Below, piece after piece: positions 1 to 12,875 of a stretch of 64,000 bases of DNA. Below the pieces are notes generated by a model, which was not told the DNA's origin, made no database searches, and saw only the letters and a list, made by a program, of their open reading frames with translations. Position 1 is the first letter of the stretch. The number at the start of each line of letters is the position of its first letter. This DNA is from Puniceicoccaceae bacterium (GTDB lineage: Bacteria; Verrucomicrobiota; Verrucomicrobiia; Opitutales; JAFGAQ01), in the NCBI GenBank assembly GCA_040224245.1, contig JBEGIR010000085.1, forward strand, positions 1-64,000, given 5' to 3'. The translations under genes were made by a program, and so were the position numbers.

Positions 1-2034
1 TACCAGATGCTGGCCGCCCTGTACCTGAGCTTTCCCCACGACTCAGCATCGCAATACCGGCGCGAACTCAACCTGCTCGATGCCACCGCGCGGATTTCCT
101 ACTCCCACAGGGGTATCCACTTTCAGCGCGAATTTTTCAGCAGTTTCCCCGACCAGGTGATGGGTATTCGCCTCAGTGCGGACCAGAAGGGCGCACTCGA
201 CTTCACGGTCTCGTTGCGGCGCCCACAGACCTCTGCCACTGTGAGTCATCCTGCAGCAAATCGCATCCTGCTAAGTGGACAAATGCAGGAACCGTATGGG
301 GCTGAGGGGCTGCGCTATGCGACCTTGCTCTCCATTGAACTGAGGGAAGGTACGATCCAATCCCTCGAGGATGGCTCCCTCTCGATCAGTGGTGCTGACG
401 AAGCGATTCTCTGGATCACGACCGCCACCAACTACGCCGGGATGCTCTCCTATCCCAACTTTCTCAGCAATGACGATCCCGTGACAACTGTGACGCACAC
501 TCTCGACGGACTCGATCTATCCGACTGGAGCACCCTGCACCAGCGGCATGTTCACGATCACCGCTCGCTCTACGAGCGCACCACGCTCAAGCTCTATCCT
601 GACAGTGCCAACCCCGCCGCCCCGCTGCCCACCGACCAGCGCCTGCAGCGTGTGATCGAGGGCAGTCCCGACCCGGTGCTCGATCAGCTCTATTTCAATT
701 TTGGCAAATACCTGCTCATTGCCTCCTCCCGTCCCGGGGCACTGCCCGCCAATCTTCAGGGACTGTGGTCCGATGCGATCTGGGATGCGAAGGAGCAATC
801 CTGGAACTACTACACGCCCTGGAACGGAGACTACCATACCAACATCAATGTGCAGATGAATTACTGGCCCGCTCAAGTGCTGCAGCTCTTTGAGTGCGCC
901 GAGCCTCTCAATGACCTGATCCGTGGCATGGTGGCACCCGGAGAGCAGACAGCACGCATCCAGCATGCCTGTGGTGGATGGACGGTGCACACCCTGCACA
1001 ATGTCTGGGGTTCCACAGTGCCGGGAGGCTGGGCAACATGGGGTCACTTCCCGATGGCTGGACCATGGATGACCTCCCACCTCTGGGAACATTACCGCTT
1101 CACACAGGACGAAGCCTTCCTTGCTTCCGTTTGGCCAGTGATCGAAGGTTCCGCACGCTTTGTGATGGATTGGCTCGTGCAGGATCCGGAAACAGGGAAA
1201 TGGGTATCCGGACCGTCTGCTTCCCCCGAAAACAAATATACCCTGCCCGATGGCACCGAAGGGTTCTTTTGCATGGCTCCCACCATGGATCAGATGATTG
1301 CCTGGCAAATGCTCACCATTGCCGACACCGCCCAGCGCAAGGTGTTGCAAGCCGACCAGTGGAATGATGCCTACCTCACCCTGCGCAAGCATCTCAAGGC
1401 TCCAGAAATCGGTCCCGATGGTCGCCTGCTCGAGTGGGCAGAAGCCTACGACGAACCCGAACCGGGACACCGTCACATTTCCCACCTCTATGGCCTGCAC
1501 CCTGGTGATCAGCTGACCCTGGAACAAACTCCGGATCTGCTCGAGGCCGCCCGAAAATCCCTGGAATATCGTCTGGCACACGGTGGCGCACAGACCGGAT
1601 GGAGTCGAGCCTGGGTGATCAATTTCTGGGCGCGCTTGCACAAGGGTTCCGAAGCCCACCACCATCTGCAGCAGTTGTTTCAGCACTCCACCCTGCCCAA
1701 CTTGTTCGACACCCACCCGCCGTTCCAGATTGACGGAAACTTCGGGGCCACTGCCGGAATCTGTGAGATGCTGCTGCAAAGTCACGAAACCAACACGACG
1801 GGAAATCCCCTGTTGCGCTTGCTGCCAGCACTTCCCGAAGAGGCTTGGTCCACAGGCAGCATGGAGGGCCTCATGGCGCGCGGTGCGATCCAGGTGGATC
1901 TGCAATGGGAAAAGGGCACCTTGCAATCCGCAATCCTGACTGCGCAAGCGGATCAGCGCGTAACCGTGGTCTACCGGGATACCCGGCAAGAACTGCTGCT
2001 GCCTGCCAATACTCCCATTTCGCTTTCACTCTAA
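1..2034 (+). CDS. GH95 family alpha-L-fucosidase, 5' end missing
   Basis: The reading frame is open from the first base, so the gene starts before the window; the first ATG in view is at 7. About 677 residues are visible, whereas GH95 enzymes usually have 750-800, so the N-terminal sandwich domain is only partly present. The segment NINVQMNYWPAQ and the following (alpha/alpha)6-barrel core, with Trp-rich ATWGHFPMAGPW and the C-terminal part DTHPPFQIDGNFGATAG, are typical of GH95. Family members are inverting exo-enzymes that release alpha-1,2-linked L-fucose (some act on L-galactose). It lies 52 bp before a GH2 gene on the same strand, so the two are probably co-transcribed. The export signal, if present, is upstream of the window. 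Confidence 0.93.
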   Translation, partial: YQMLAALYLSFPHDSASQYRRELNLLDATARISYSHRGIHFQREFFSSFPDQVMGIRLSADQKGALDFTVSLRRPQTSATVSHPAANRILLSGQMQEPYGAEGLRYATLLSIELREGTIQSLEDGSLSISGADEAILWITTATNYAGMLSYPNFLSNDDPVTTVTHTLDGLDLSDWSTLHQRHVHDHRSLYERTTLKLYPDSANPAAPLPTDQRLQRVIEGSPDPVLDQLYFNFGKYLLIASSRPGALPANLQGLWSDAIWDAKEQSWNYYTPWNGDYHTNINVQMNYWPAQVLQLFECAEPLNDLIRGMVAPGEQTARIQHACGGWTVHTLHNVWGSTVPGGWATWGHFPMAGPWMTSHLWEHYRFTQDEAFLASVWPVIEGSARFVMDWLVQDPETGKWVSGPSASPENKYTLPDGTEGFFCMAPTMDQMIAWQMLTIADTAQRKVLQADQWNDAYLTLRKHLKAPEIGPDGRLLEWAEAYDEPEPGHRHISHLYGLHPGDQLTLEQTPDLLEAARKSLEYRLAHGGAQTGWSRAWVINFWARLHKGSEAHHHLQQLFQHSTLPNLFDTHPPFQIDGNFGATAGICEMLLQSHETNTTGNPLLRLLPALPEEAWSTGSMEGLMARGAIQVDLQWEKGTLQSAILTAQADQRVTVVYRDTRQELLLPANTPISLSL

Positions 2035-2086
2035 CGGAATAAGTTTCACTCTCTTCGAGCACATCCCGCAACATCTCATCCACATC

Positions 2087-4930
2087 ATGAAACGTTACCT
2101 CAATCCACTGCAGTGCTGCACCTTGCTCACCGTTCTGCTGGCCCTGAAACTGAGTGCCTCAACCGTCACCACGCTCTCCGACGGCTGGTATTTTCAGCAT
2201 GGAGAACTTCAGGAAACCGACTTCAATCCCGACCTGCCACTTGACGATTGGCTGGCAGTCACCGTGCCACACGACTGGGCAATTGCGGGTCCGTTCGACA
2301 CCACTCCCGATGTGCATGGCGGCACGGGTCGCCTGCCCTGGAAGGGGATTGCGCGATATCGCCGCAGTATTGAGTTTTCTGAAACCGCTGCCGATCAGCG
2401 ACACTACCTCGACTTTGACGGGGTCATGGCCAATGCAAAGGTTTATCTCAATGGCGAACTCGCGGGTCAATGGGACTACGGATATACGCCTTTTCGCATC
2501 GACCTCACACCGCATGTCCGCGCTGGGCAACGCAACCTGCTGGTCGTCGAAGTGGATACACGCGAGTGGTATTCCCGCTGGTATCCAGGCGCCGGAATCT
2601 ACCGCAAGGTACAGCTTGTGAGCACTCAACCGGTTCACTTTGCCAACTGGGGGGTATTCTCGCGTCTTGCCGATCCCGAACGCGTGGACCTGCTTCACGT
2701 CGAAGCCACTGTGGAAAATCATCGGCAGATAAACAGCGCCGTTCAAATCCGTTTCACCCTGCGCGATGGTTCCGAAACCATAGCCTCTGCCGATACCACC
2801 CTTGAGCTTTCCGCCGATTCGCAAGCCACCACGAAGGTTGAACTCATGATCGACAATCCGCGTCGCTGGGATATTGACGATCCGCACCTCTACCAGCTGC
2901 ACAGTGAGCTGCTGCTCGACGGTGTGGGGGTTGATGCGATGACCACTCCCGTGGGGTTGCGCACCATCCGCTTCACCGCAAATGATGGATTCTATCTCAA
3001 CGGTCGTCGGGTACAACTCAAGGGCGTCAACCTGCATCACGATCTCGGACCGCTCGGAGCCGCGTTCAATACTTCTGCAGCCCGACGCCAGCTCGAGATC
3101 ATGCAATCCATGGGCGTGAACGCGATTCGCACGGCGCACAACCCTTCGGCCAGGGAAGTGCTTGAACTCTGCGATGAAATGGGGCTGCTCGTCTGGGACG
3201 AAGCGTTCGATAAATGGGAGGCCACCGCAGGTCGCCGAGCAGTCGATGATCCGCCACTCGACACCTTTGGCAAGCGTCACCTTGAGGCGATGATCTACCG
3301 TGACCGCAACCATCCCAGCGTGATCGTCTGGTCCATTGGCAATGAATTGCTCGGCGGAGAAATGGGCATTACTCCCGAAAATGTGTCCATGATGACCGCC
3401 TTTGCCAAGCAGGCCGACGACAGCCGCCCCATTGCACTGGGTTGCCACATTCCCAGCCTGAGCTACGGCGGCAACTTTGACGCACTCGACCTCACGGGTT
3501 GGAACTACGCTCGCCGCTATGCCACCTTTCGCGAGCAATACCCCGACAAACCCATTCACTACAGCGAGTCCGCCTCCACTCTCAGCACGCGTGGGTATTA
3601 TGCCTTCCCGCTGCCAGTGCGTCACACCGATACGCTCGACAGTCATCAGATGAGTTCCTACGACCTCGGCTCAGCCGCATGGTCCGATATTCCCGATGTG
3701 GAATTCCAGCTGATGGAGCAGGATGACTGGGTACACGGAGAGTTTGTGTGGACCGGATTCGACTACCTCGGTGAACCAACGCCCTACGATCTGCACGCAC
3801 GCAGCTCCTATTTTGGCATCGTCGATTTGTGCGGGTTCAAGAAGGATCGTTTCTACCTCTACCAAAGCCATTGGCGGCCCGATCATAACAGTGTGCACAT
3901 CCTTCCCCACTGGAACTGGCCCGACCGCATTGGTAAAACTGTTCCGGTCTTCGTTTATACCAACGGAGACAGTGCCGAACTCTTCCTCAATGGAAATTCC
4001 CTCGGCATGCGCCGCAAGGGGGAGCGCCCTGATCGCCCCGCCAATCTCCTCGACTCTGCCAAGCTCACGCTCAACGGTGAACCCGCCAACGATGCCCTTC
4101 AGGCCCTTCGGGATGGTGACCCGGAAACCCGTTGGAATGGTGCTCAGCCCGGCCCTGGTGACCGCCTGATCTTTGATTTTGGTGAAGCGCAAACCGTCGG
4201 ATACCTCGCCCTGCAATTTGGAGAACCCGAAAAATACTACGGTTACACGGTCTGGGGAAGTGAGGATGGAGAAAACTGGCGTTTTCTGCTCGAAAAACCG
4301 ACCAGCTCCATTCCCCAATGGGGAGGTCCAGAGCGCATCTATCATGCAGTTGAGGGAGAGTTTCAGCTGCTGCGCATCCAGTTCGAGCGCGTCATGCAGG
4401 AAGACCGTAACCGCTCCGTCTCCCTGCGCGAACTCGCCATCTTTCCCGAAGCGGTAGAGTCCGACTATTTTGACGTCACCTACGACTATCGCCTGCGCTG
4501 GAATGAGGTGAGCTATGAACCCGGAGAACTTCGAGCAGTTGCCTACAAGAATGGTGAAGTCATCGCCGAAAGCACCGTCGAAACCACGGGTGACCCGGTA
4601 TCTGTTCGCCTGAGTCCGGACCGGCAGTCCATCAACGCTTCACAGGACGAACTCGTGTTCATCACCGTCGAGTTAATCGATGCCGAAGGACGCCCCTGTC
4701 CAACCGCAATGCACGAGATTGCCTTTGACATCTGCGAAATGGGGCAGCTCGCTGGTACCGGCAATGGCAATCCACTCTCATTTGAGTCCTTCCACAGCTC
4801 CACCCAAAGCCTTTGGGCGGGCAAGGCCTTGCTCATCGTGCGTGCCGCTCCCGGTGCAACCGAACCCATCACCATTCACGCCCACGCTGAGGGCATGCAG
4901 TCCGCCACCATCACCGTGGACCTCGATTGA
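2087..4930 (+). CDS. GH2 beta-galactosidase-like enzyme with F5/8C-like module, exported
   Basis: 947 residues. An N-terminal hydrophobic segment (residues 7-25) ending SAS looks like a signal peptide. GH2 sugar-binding, immunoglobulin-like and TIM-barrel domains follow. The acid/base glutamate is in VWSIGNELLGG (near residue 421) and the nucleophile glutamate in PIHYSESAS (near 493). After the barrel there is a DUF4982-like segment interrupted by a discoidin/F5/8C-like domain (about 658-790, with DGDPETRWNGAQPGPGDRL), then a C-terminal Ig-like domain. This layout is common in exported GH2 exo-beta-galactosidases of Bacteroidota and Verrucomicrobiota that act on complex glycans. The exact substrate cannot be read from sequence; the fucosidase immediately upstream suggests a fucosylated galactan. 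Confidence 0.92.
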   Translation: MKRYLNPLQCCTLLTVLLALKLSASTVTTLSDGWYFQHGELQETDFNPDLPLDDWLAVTVPHDWAIAGPFDTTPDVHGGTGRLPWKGIARYRRSIEFSETAADQRHYLDFDGVMANAKVYLNGELAGQWDYGYTPFRIDLTPHVRAGQRNLLVVEVDTREWYSRWYPGAGIYRKVQLVSTQPVHFANWGVFSRLADPERVDLLHVEATVENHRQINSAVQIRFTLRDGSETIASADTTLELSADSQATTKVELMIDNPRRWDIDDPHLYQLHSELLLDGVGVDAMTTPVGLRTIRFTANDGFYLNGRRVQLKGVNLHHDLGPLGAAFNTSAARRQLEIMQSMGVNAIRTAHNPSAREVLELCDEMGLLVWDEAFDKWEATAGRRAVDDPPLDTFGKRHLEAMIYRDRNHPSVIVWSIGNELLGGEMGITPENVSMMTAFAKQADDSRPIALGCHIPSLSYGGNFDALDLTGWNYARRYATFREQYPDKPIHYSESASTLSTRGYYAFPLPVRHTDTLDSHQMSSYDLGSAAWSDIPDVEFQLMEQDDWVHGEFVWTGFDYLGEPTPYDLHARSSYFGIVDLCGFKKDRFYLYQSHWRPDHNSVHILPHWNWPDRIGKTVPVFVYTNGDSAELFLNGNSLGMRRKGERPDRPANLLDSAKLTLNGEPANDALQALRDGDPETRWNGAQPGPGDRLIFDFGEAQTVGYLALQFGEPEKYYGYTVWGSEDGENWRFLLEKPTSSIPQWGGPERIYHAVEGEFQLLRIQFERVMQEDRNRSVSLRELAIFPEAVESDYFDVTYDYRLRWNEVSYEPGELRAVAYKNGEVIAESTVETTGDPVSVRLSPDRQSINASQDELVFITVELIDAEGRPCPTAMHEIAFDICEMGQLAGTGNGNPLSFESFHSSTQSLWAGKALLIVRAAPGATEPITIHAHAEGMQSATITVDLD

Positions 4931-5103
4931 CCGTTCCGATCTCCGATTGTGCATAGCGAATCTCAAATTCAAGCATACCGGATCTGCATTCCGATCATCT
5001 CAAATTCTTAGCATTCCACACATCAAGTTCGTAGCATATCGCATCCAACCTGAACACACCCATCCCCATCGTAACCGTATCCCGACCTGAACATCCTGAA
5101 CAT

Positions 5104-5250
5104 ACCGGATCTCCACCTGTAACCGTACCCCACCTGTAACCGTAACCCCCACCTGCAACCGTAACCCCACCTGCAACCGTACCCCACCTGCAACCGTACT
5201 CCACCTGTAGCCGGATCCCCCCATCTGTAGCCGGATTCGGAAGAATTCGG
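5104..5250. repeat. Tandem array of 17-19 bp units
   Basis: About seven imperfect units. On the minus strand they read CGGYTACAGGTGGGGTA with small length changes; on the plus strand they are CCACCTGTAACCGTA and CCACCTGCAACCGTA, becoming CCACCTGTAGCCGGATC near 5215. The array ends in a degenerate copy of the dispersed palindrome (5231-5250). Units have no unique spacers, so this is not a CRISPR array. Confidence 0.85.
5231..5250. repeat. Dispersed palindrome, degenerate copy
   Basis: CCGGATTCGGAAGAATTCGG: arms CCGGATTC and GAATTCGG pair with one mismatch around the loop GGAA. It sits at the edge of the tandem array at 5104-5250 and is preceded by GTAG, the reverse complement of the CTAC tail seen at other copies. 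Confidence 0.7.
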
Positions 5251-5305
5251 TATCCGTCTCTCAGGGCGAACCCGCAATCTCCCGAATCCTCGAAGATCCC
5301 CATTT

Positions 5306-5325
5306 CGGAATTTTTCCAAATTCCG
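5306..5325. repeat. Dispersed palindrome, perfect copy
   Basis: CGGAATTTTTCCAAATTCCG: perfect 8-bp arms CGGAATTT and AAATTCCG around the 4-nt loop TTCC, followed by CTAC. The same 20-bp pattern recurs in many other intergenic regions of this window. Confidence 0.85.
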
Positions 5326-5470
5326 CTACGGATGCATTGATTGCATCTCCAATCTGGCATTCTGTATCCTCAAATTTAGCCGTATTCCCCATCGTTTCCG
5401 TATCTCCATCAATACAGGATCCCCATCATTTCAGGAACATCTTTGTGGCCGTAACCCTGCCGCCTGCAGG

Positions 5471-5488
5471 CGGATTCGGGAGAATCCG
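5471..5488. repeat. Dispersed palindrome, variant copy
   Basis: CGGATTCGGGAGAATCCG: perfect 7-bp arms around GGGA. It lies just beyond the stop codon of the sensor kinase gene and could act as a transcript-end hairpin for it, although no T-run follows. Confidence 0.6.
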
Positions 5489-5500
5489 GCATCTGCTGGT

Positions 5501-8500
5501 TCACTCCATGAATGGAGCAATGACACTGAGAAAACGTTCGATCTGGAAGGGTTTGGTAATGCACTGCTGAAATCCCTGCCCAAGGATTTCGTGTACCTCC
5601 GTATCCATGGCATGGGCGGTTTGGGCTACGGCTGGAATGTCTGGTGACAGTTTTCGAATTTGGGTAAGGGCTTCCACACCCGTGAGTTTTGGCATTTTGA
5701 TATCAAACAGCAACAGGTCCGGCTTAGGGTCACATTGCTCAAACAAGCGCACCGCCTCTTCTCCATCTCTGGCTCGAATGACAGTGACTCCGGTGGGTTC
5801 CAGAATTTTGCAGATCAGCATGTAATTGAGGTCGATGTCCTCGGCCACCAAGATGAGACGGTCCGACCAGTCGGGTGCGTTACATAACACACTTTCCTCT
5901 ACAGACTTTCCATGCAGTTCTCCCTCAGTCAAACCTACGCCATGGATGGGCATCCGGACCTCAAATACAGAACCCTTGCCCGGTGTCGACTGCAAGCCCA
6001 ACTCCACCCCGAGATGTTCGGCAAGGCTTTTGCAGATCGACAGACCCAGCCCCGTTCCGGGAATAAACGCTCCTTCGCCATCCACGACCTTAAAAAATCG
6101 CTCAAAGACCGCCACCTGGTCTTCTTCACGAATGCCACGTCCACTGTCGGCGACCCAAAACCTCAGATTGGCAAGGTCCGTCATCTCGACCCCCAATACC
6201 ACTTCACCACGCACGGTGAACTTACAGGCGTTTGAAATGTAGTTGGAGAGGATCTGACGCAAGCGGATGCGGTCCGTCATCACCACAGGTATGGCGTCCG
6301 GCGGCAAGCGGTTGTCAAACCGGAATTGCACCTCAGCCGATGCACGTTCACGCACATACTGCTCAAAATCAACGCTGAGACTTTCGGCAAACTCCACCAC
6401 ATCCAACTCCGTCAGAACCAGTTTCACGTTGCCCGATTCAATGATCGAAAAATCGATGATGTCATCGAGCAAATGCACCAGCATCTCCGAGTTCTCCGCA
6501 ATGCGCTGCACATATTCCTCAAACTCAGGATTCCCCTCCGACTCCTCCGCGATGAGATGGGAAAATCCCATGATCGCATTCAGCGGTGTTCGGATTTCGT
6601 GGGACATGTTCGCAATAAAGGCAGATTTCAGGCGGTCCGATTTCTCCGCCCGTTCTTTTGCGGTCTCAAGCTCAAGCGTTCGCTCCCTGACCGTCTTTTC
6701 AAGATCCGTCTTGTTCAGCAACAGTTGCCGGTTTTGATGCTCAATCTCCCTCCCCTGAGACGCCAACTGTTCCTTCTGCTCGCGAAGTTGTGCGTTTACA
6801 CGCTGAAGTTCTCCCGTGCGCTCTGCAACCTGAGCCTCGAGCCGTTGCTTTTGGGCACGCTCACGACGGATGCCGCTGAGGTGAATGGCAATCAATACCA
6901 TCAGGAGGGTTAGCAACACAACATAGCGAAACCACGCCTTTTTCCAGAAGGGGTTTAGAACGGTAAACGCAAATGAGCCTTTGCCCCCGTGAGAATAATC
7001 AGATTCATTCGGGTTCACTCCATAAACTTCAAATCGATATTCCCCAGGGGGGATGGAGGTATATCGCACCGCATTTCGGGATCCCGATTCGATCCAATCG
7101 GCGTCAATGCCATACAGACGGTATCGGTAGCGGTTTGAACCTGGAAAACTGTAGTCGAGCAGAGAAAAATTGATGCTGACCACGTTCTCATGATGTTCCA
7201 GCATCAACTCCGGGACCTCCGTTCCGTTACGGAAGCGATCTTCCCCATTTATTCGGATCGATGAGAACACCAATGGTGCTTCATAGCGAAGCCGTCTCAC
7301 TTGATCCGGTTTGAACTGATTGAAACCATTGGCCCCACCGAAAAAGATCCAGCCATTTTCCGTCTGAGCAGCACTGTGATTCTCAAAAATCATACCCTGA
7401 ATCCCATAGGCCATATCGAACACTTCGGCTTCGGATGATTCCGGGTTGAAGCGAATGATACCCCGGTTTGACGACAACCAAAGTGTGCCATCGGTATCGG
7501 TCACAATTCCGTAGATCGACTGTGTTGGCAGTCCATCTTCTACACCATACCGACGAGCCTGAAGCGTCTCAGGATCCACTCCAAACAACCCCTCCAGTCG
7601 AGTACCGATCCAAAGTTTCCCCTGTTCATCTTGCTCAAAAAACCGGGGTGTGCGCACTTGAGGAAGTTTGGCTTTAGTCCCTTGTTCGGCAAAGAGTGTA
7701 ATTTTTTCAAGCTGATCGCGGACCGGATCATATCGCCACAGTCCATGGAGATAGGTGGCAATCCAAATACTGCCGCTGCGGTCCCTGAAAAGGGTTCGCG
7801 TGTCGATTTCAGCAAGTAAACTCAGGCTTTCCCGTCCTGCCGGGGAGCGCGAATCAAAAGTTCCACTCGACGGATCAAAGAAATAAACCCCGTTTGAGGT
7901 TGCAACGAGGTATTGCCCATCCCCAATCGGCGATATGCTGCGGCACACCCCAAAAGGATAGTTGGTAATCTCATTCGTTTGTGGATTAATCAGGGTCAAC
8001 CCACCAAGCGTGGACAGCCAGACGTTCTGCGGATCCTCCACTTGTATGCCCTCGACCCGACTGGCAACAATACCGTGGCTATGCTCGGTTTTGGGAGCAT
8101 AGTGCACGCTCTCCCCGGTCTCCGGGTCGTAGCGATAGGCTCCCGAATACAAGGTCCCCACCCAGAGTTCATTTCCCTGTGCAGCGAGCGCAAAGACAGC
8201 CGAGTCCTTCAATCCGTCTTCAAACCAGGGCGAACCCTGAACATGCCTGAACATTTCCCGACGGGAATCATAGAGGTGGATGCCGCCAAATTTGGTACCA
8301 ATCCAGATCAATCCATTCTTATCCTCATACAGGTCCCGTATGAAATTACTGCGCATCCCTTTGGAAATACGAGGATCATCATAACGTCCCACCATTTCCC
8401 CACTTTCGGGATCGATAATGCGCAGACCCGCATTCCAGGTGCCCACCCAAAGGAATCCACGCCTGTCGAGCAGCATGCAGGAAACATCGGATTCTTTCGG

Positions 8501-9340
8501 TTCCCTTCCATGCTCGGACAGGTTGAAGAACGCGTCTTCACCCGAATTGAAATCGTAGCGGATCAACCCCAAATCGGTTCCGATCCAGAGTCCACCGTGC
8601 AGATCCTCGCAAACCGCAAAAAACTCTGTCGGCTTTTTTCCTCCGCTGCGCTGTGCAGTACACTTGATGCGCTGACAGTCTCCAGTGTTGGGATCAATCC
8701 TGAACAGTCCACCTGAGCTAGCAACCCACAGGATTCCCCGGTGATCCGAATAGATTCCATACACCAGCGGTAAAGTTCGTCGTTCAGGCTGTCCTTCCAC
8801 TTCATAGCCAACACTGACAAAACGTTCCTGGCTCTCATTGAAATAAAAGATCCCGCGCTCCGTTCCAAACCAGAGAACTCCGTTCACATCTTCCTCAATG
8901 GCATACACCGTATTGCCTGACAGAGCATTAGCTGCAGAGTCAGTCGCCACAAATCGCTCAAATGTCTCCGTTTCTGGATTGAAGCAGTTCACACCGAGCA
9001 TCGTACCGACCCACAAACGATTCCGGGAATCGATAAACAGCTCCTCCACGTTGTTGTTGCTCAGCGAGGTCGGATCTGCCGCATCATGCTGGTAGAGTCG
9101 ATAATCGTGCCCATTGTATTTCGCCAGTCCGACACCTTCGATTGCAATCCAGATCAGCCCGTTGGAATCCTGCTCAATGCTGCGAATGGTCTCTCCAGGC
9201 AACCCCTGGTCAGTTGTGATCTGCAGAAATTTGGAAAAATCCGGCATCGGACGGGAAACAAGATTTCCCGCAAATCCGAACACCGCCAGTGCGATCCAAA
9301 CACATCGTCTCAGGAGGATGGAATGCAGCCTGCCGTACAT
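5501..9340 (-). CDS. Hybrid two-component sensor kinase with beta-propeller input (HTCS-like)
   Basis: 1279 residues from the ATG at 9340, chosen because a signal/anchor segment (ILLRRCVWIALAVFGFAG) follows directly. Residues about 40-710 are two-component-regulator propeller repeats (many copies of D..G..W.GT..GL). A Y_Y_Y domain follows (about 713-793), then a transmembrane helix (about 803-822), a coiled coil, and HisKA with NMSHEIRTPLNAIMGF (His near 912). HATPase_c has N, G1 and G2 boxes (NYISNACKF, DSGRGI, GTGLGLSI). A receiver domain closes the protein (LILVAED; phospho-acceptor Asp in LLFDIKMP near 1212). In Bacteroidota, HTCS proteins normally end in an AraC-type DNA-binding domain; this one stops after the receiver, so a separate response regulator or phosphotransfer partner is probably needed. 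Its position between GH2 genes suggests glycan sensing. Confidence 0.93.
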   Translation of the reverse strand: MYGRLHSILLRRCVWIALAVFGFAGNLVSRPMPDFSKFLQITTDQGLPGETIRSIEQDSNGLIWIAIEGVGLAKYNGHDYRLYQHDAADPTSLSNNNVEELFIDSRNRLWVGTMLGVNCFNPETETFERFVATDSAANALSGNTVYAIEEDVNGVLWFGTERGIFYFNESQERFVSVGYEVEGQPERRTLPLVYGIYSDHRGILWVASSGGLFRIDPNTGDCQRIKCTAQRSGGKKPTEFFAVCEDLHGGLWIGTDLGLIRYDFNSGEDAFFNLSEHGREPKESDVSCMLLDRRGFLWVGTWNAGLRIIDPESGEMVGRYDDPRISKGMRSNFIRDLYEDKNGLIWIGTKFGGIHLYDSRREMFRHVQGSPWFEDGLKDSAVFALAAQGNELWVGTLYSGAYRYDPETGESVHYAPKTEHSHGIVASRVEGIQVEDPQNVWLSTLGGLTLINPQTNEITNYPFGVCRSISPIGDGQYLVATSNGVYFFDPSSGTFDSRSPAGRESLSLLAEIDTRTLFRDRSGSIWIATYLHGLWRYDPVRDQLEKITLFAEQGTKAKLPQVRTPRFFEQDEQGKLWIGTRLEGLFGVDPETLQARRYGVEDGLPTQSIYGIVTDTDGTLWLSSNRGIIRFNPESSEAEVFDMAYGIQGMIFENHSAAQTENGWIFFGGANGFNQFKPDQVRRLRYEAPLVFSSIRINGEDRFRNGTEVPELMLEHHENVVSINFSLLDYSFPGSNRYRYRLYGIDADWIESGSRNAVRYTSIPPGEYRFEVYGVNPNESDYSHGGKGSFAFTVLNPFWKKAWFRYVVLLTLLMVLIAIHLSGIRRERAQKQRLEAQVAERTGELQRVNAQLREQKEQLASQGREIEHQNRQLLLNKTDLEKTVRERTLELETAKERAEKSDRLKSAFIANMSHEIRTPLNAIMGFSHLIAEESEGNPEFEEYVQRIAENSEMLVHLLDDIIDFSIIESGNVKLVLTELDVVEFAESLSVDFEQYVRERASAEVQFRFDNRLPPDAIPVVMTDRIRLRQILSNYISNACKFTVRGEVVLGVEMTDLANLRFWVADSGRGIREEDQVAVFERFFKVVDGEGAFIPGTGLGLSICKSLAEHLGVELGLQSTPGKGSVFEVRMPIHGVGLTEGELHGKSVEESVLCNAPDWSDRLILVAEDIDLNYMLICKILEPTGVTVIRARDGEEAVRLFEQCDPKPDLLLFDIKMPKLTGVEALTQIRKLSPDIPAVAQTAHAMDTEVHEILGQGFQQCITKPFQIERFLSVIAPFME

Positions 9341-9514
9341 TAAATCGATTATAGAATGGGGTAGGTCACGTCCGCTGAAGTGACACAAACAGATTAAACG
9401 TTATAGGGTTATCGTCAAAACGAACCTTTACCCAAGAAAAACTGTTCGAAAATTGAAGAAACTGTCAGGGTGCCGCAAACGGTCTGCGATTCCGCGCTAC
9501 CAACTCCATGCATT

Positions 9515-12712
<3,198 letters not shown>

Positions 12713-12875
12713 TCACTGCTCATTCAAGAATCGTGCTCAAATCGAGTCAATCATCGAACTGTCCGGAAATCCTGCAGACTGTAAACCTTGAATCGGGTTT
12801 CGTTCCCGTGGTAAGGAGTCCTGCATTTCCACAAAACTCCACTGAACTCACTGTCACAAAGCCTAGCTCCCCGTC

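Larger units (their letters stand above)
4931..5500. other. Non-coding intergenic region rich in short repeats
   Basis: 570 bp between the convergent ends of the GH2 gene and the sensor kinase. It holds short A/T-rich quasi-repeats (versions of GAATCTCAAATTC near 4960-5010), a tandem array at 5104-5250, and copies of the dispersed palindrome at 5231, 5306 and 5471. All three minus-strand frames over the array are open, but only because the repeat has few stop codons. I see no convincing gene here. Confidence 0.7.

Noticed and set aside
517-1989. 490-codon minus-strand open frame opposite the GH95 gene
   Set aside because: It mirrors the codon pattern of a strongly supported GH95 gene and has no recognisable domain.
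2159-3646. 495-codon minus-strand frame opposite the GH2 gene
   Set aside because: Shadow of the plus-strand GH2 gene, which has intact catalytic motifs; no domain on this strand.
4995-5360. Minus-strand frames with repeated YRWG/LQVG peptides
   Set aside because: All three frames are open because the tandem DNA repeat lacks stops. The repeated peptides only follow the DNA repeat, with no start signal.
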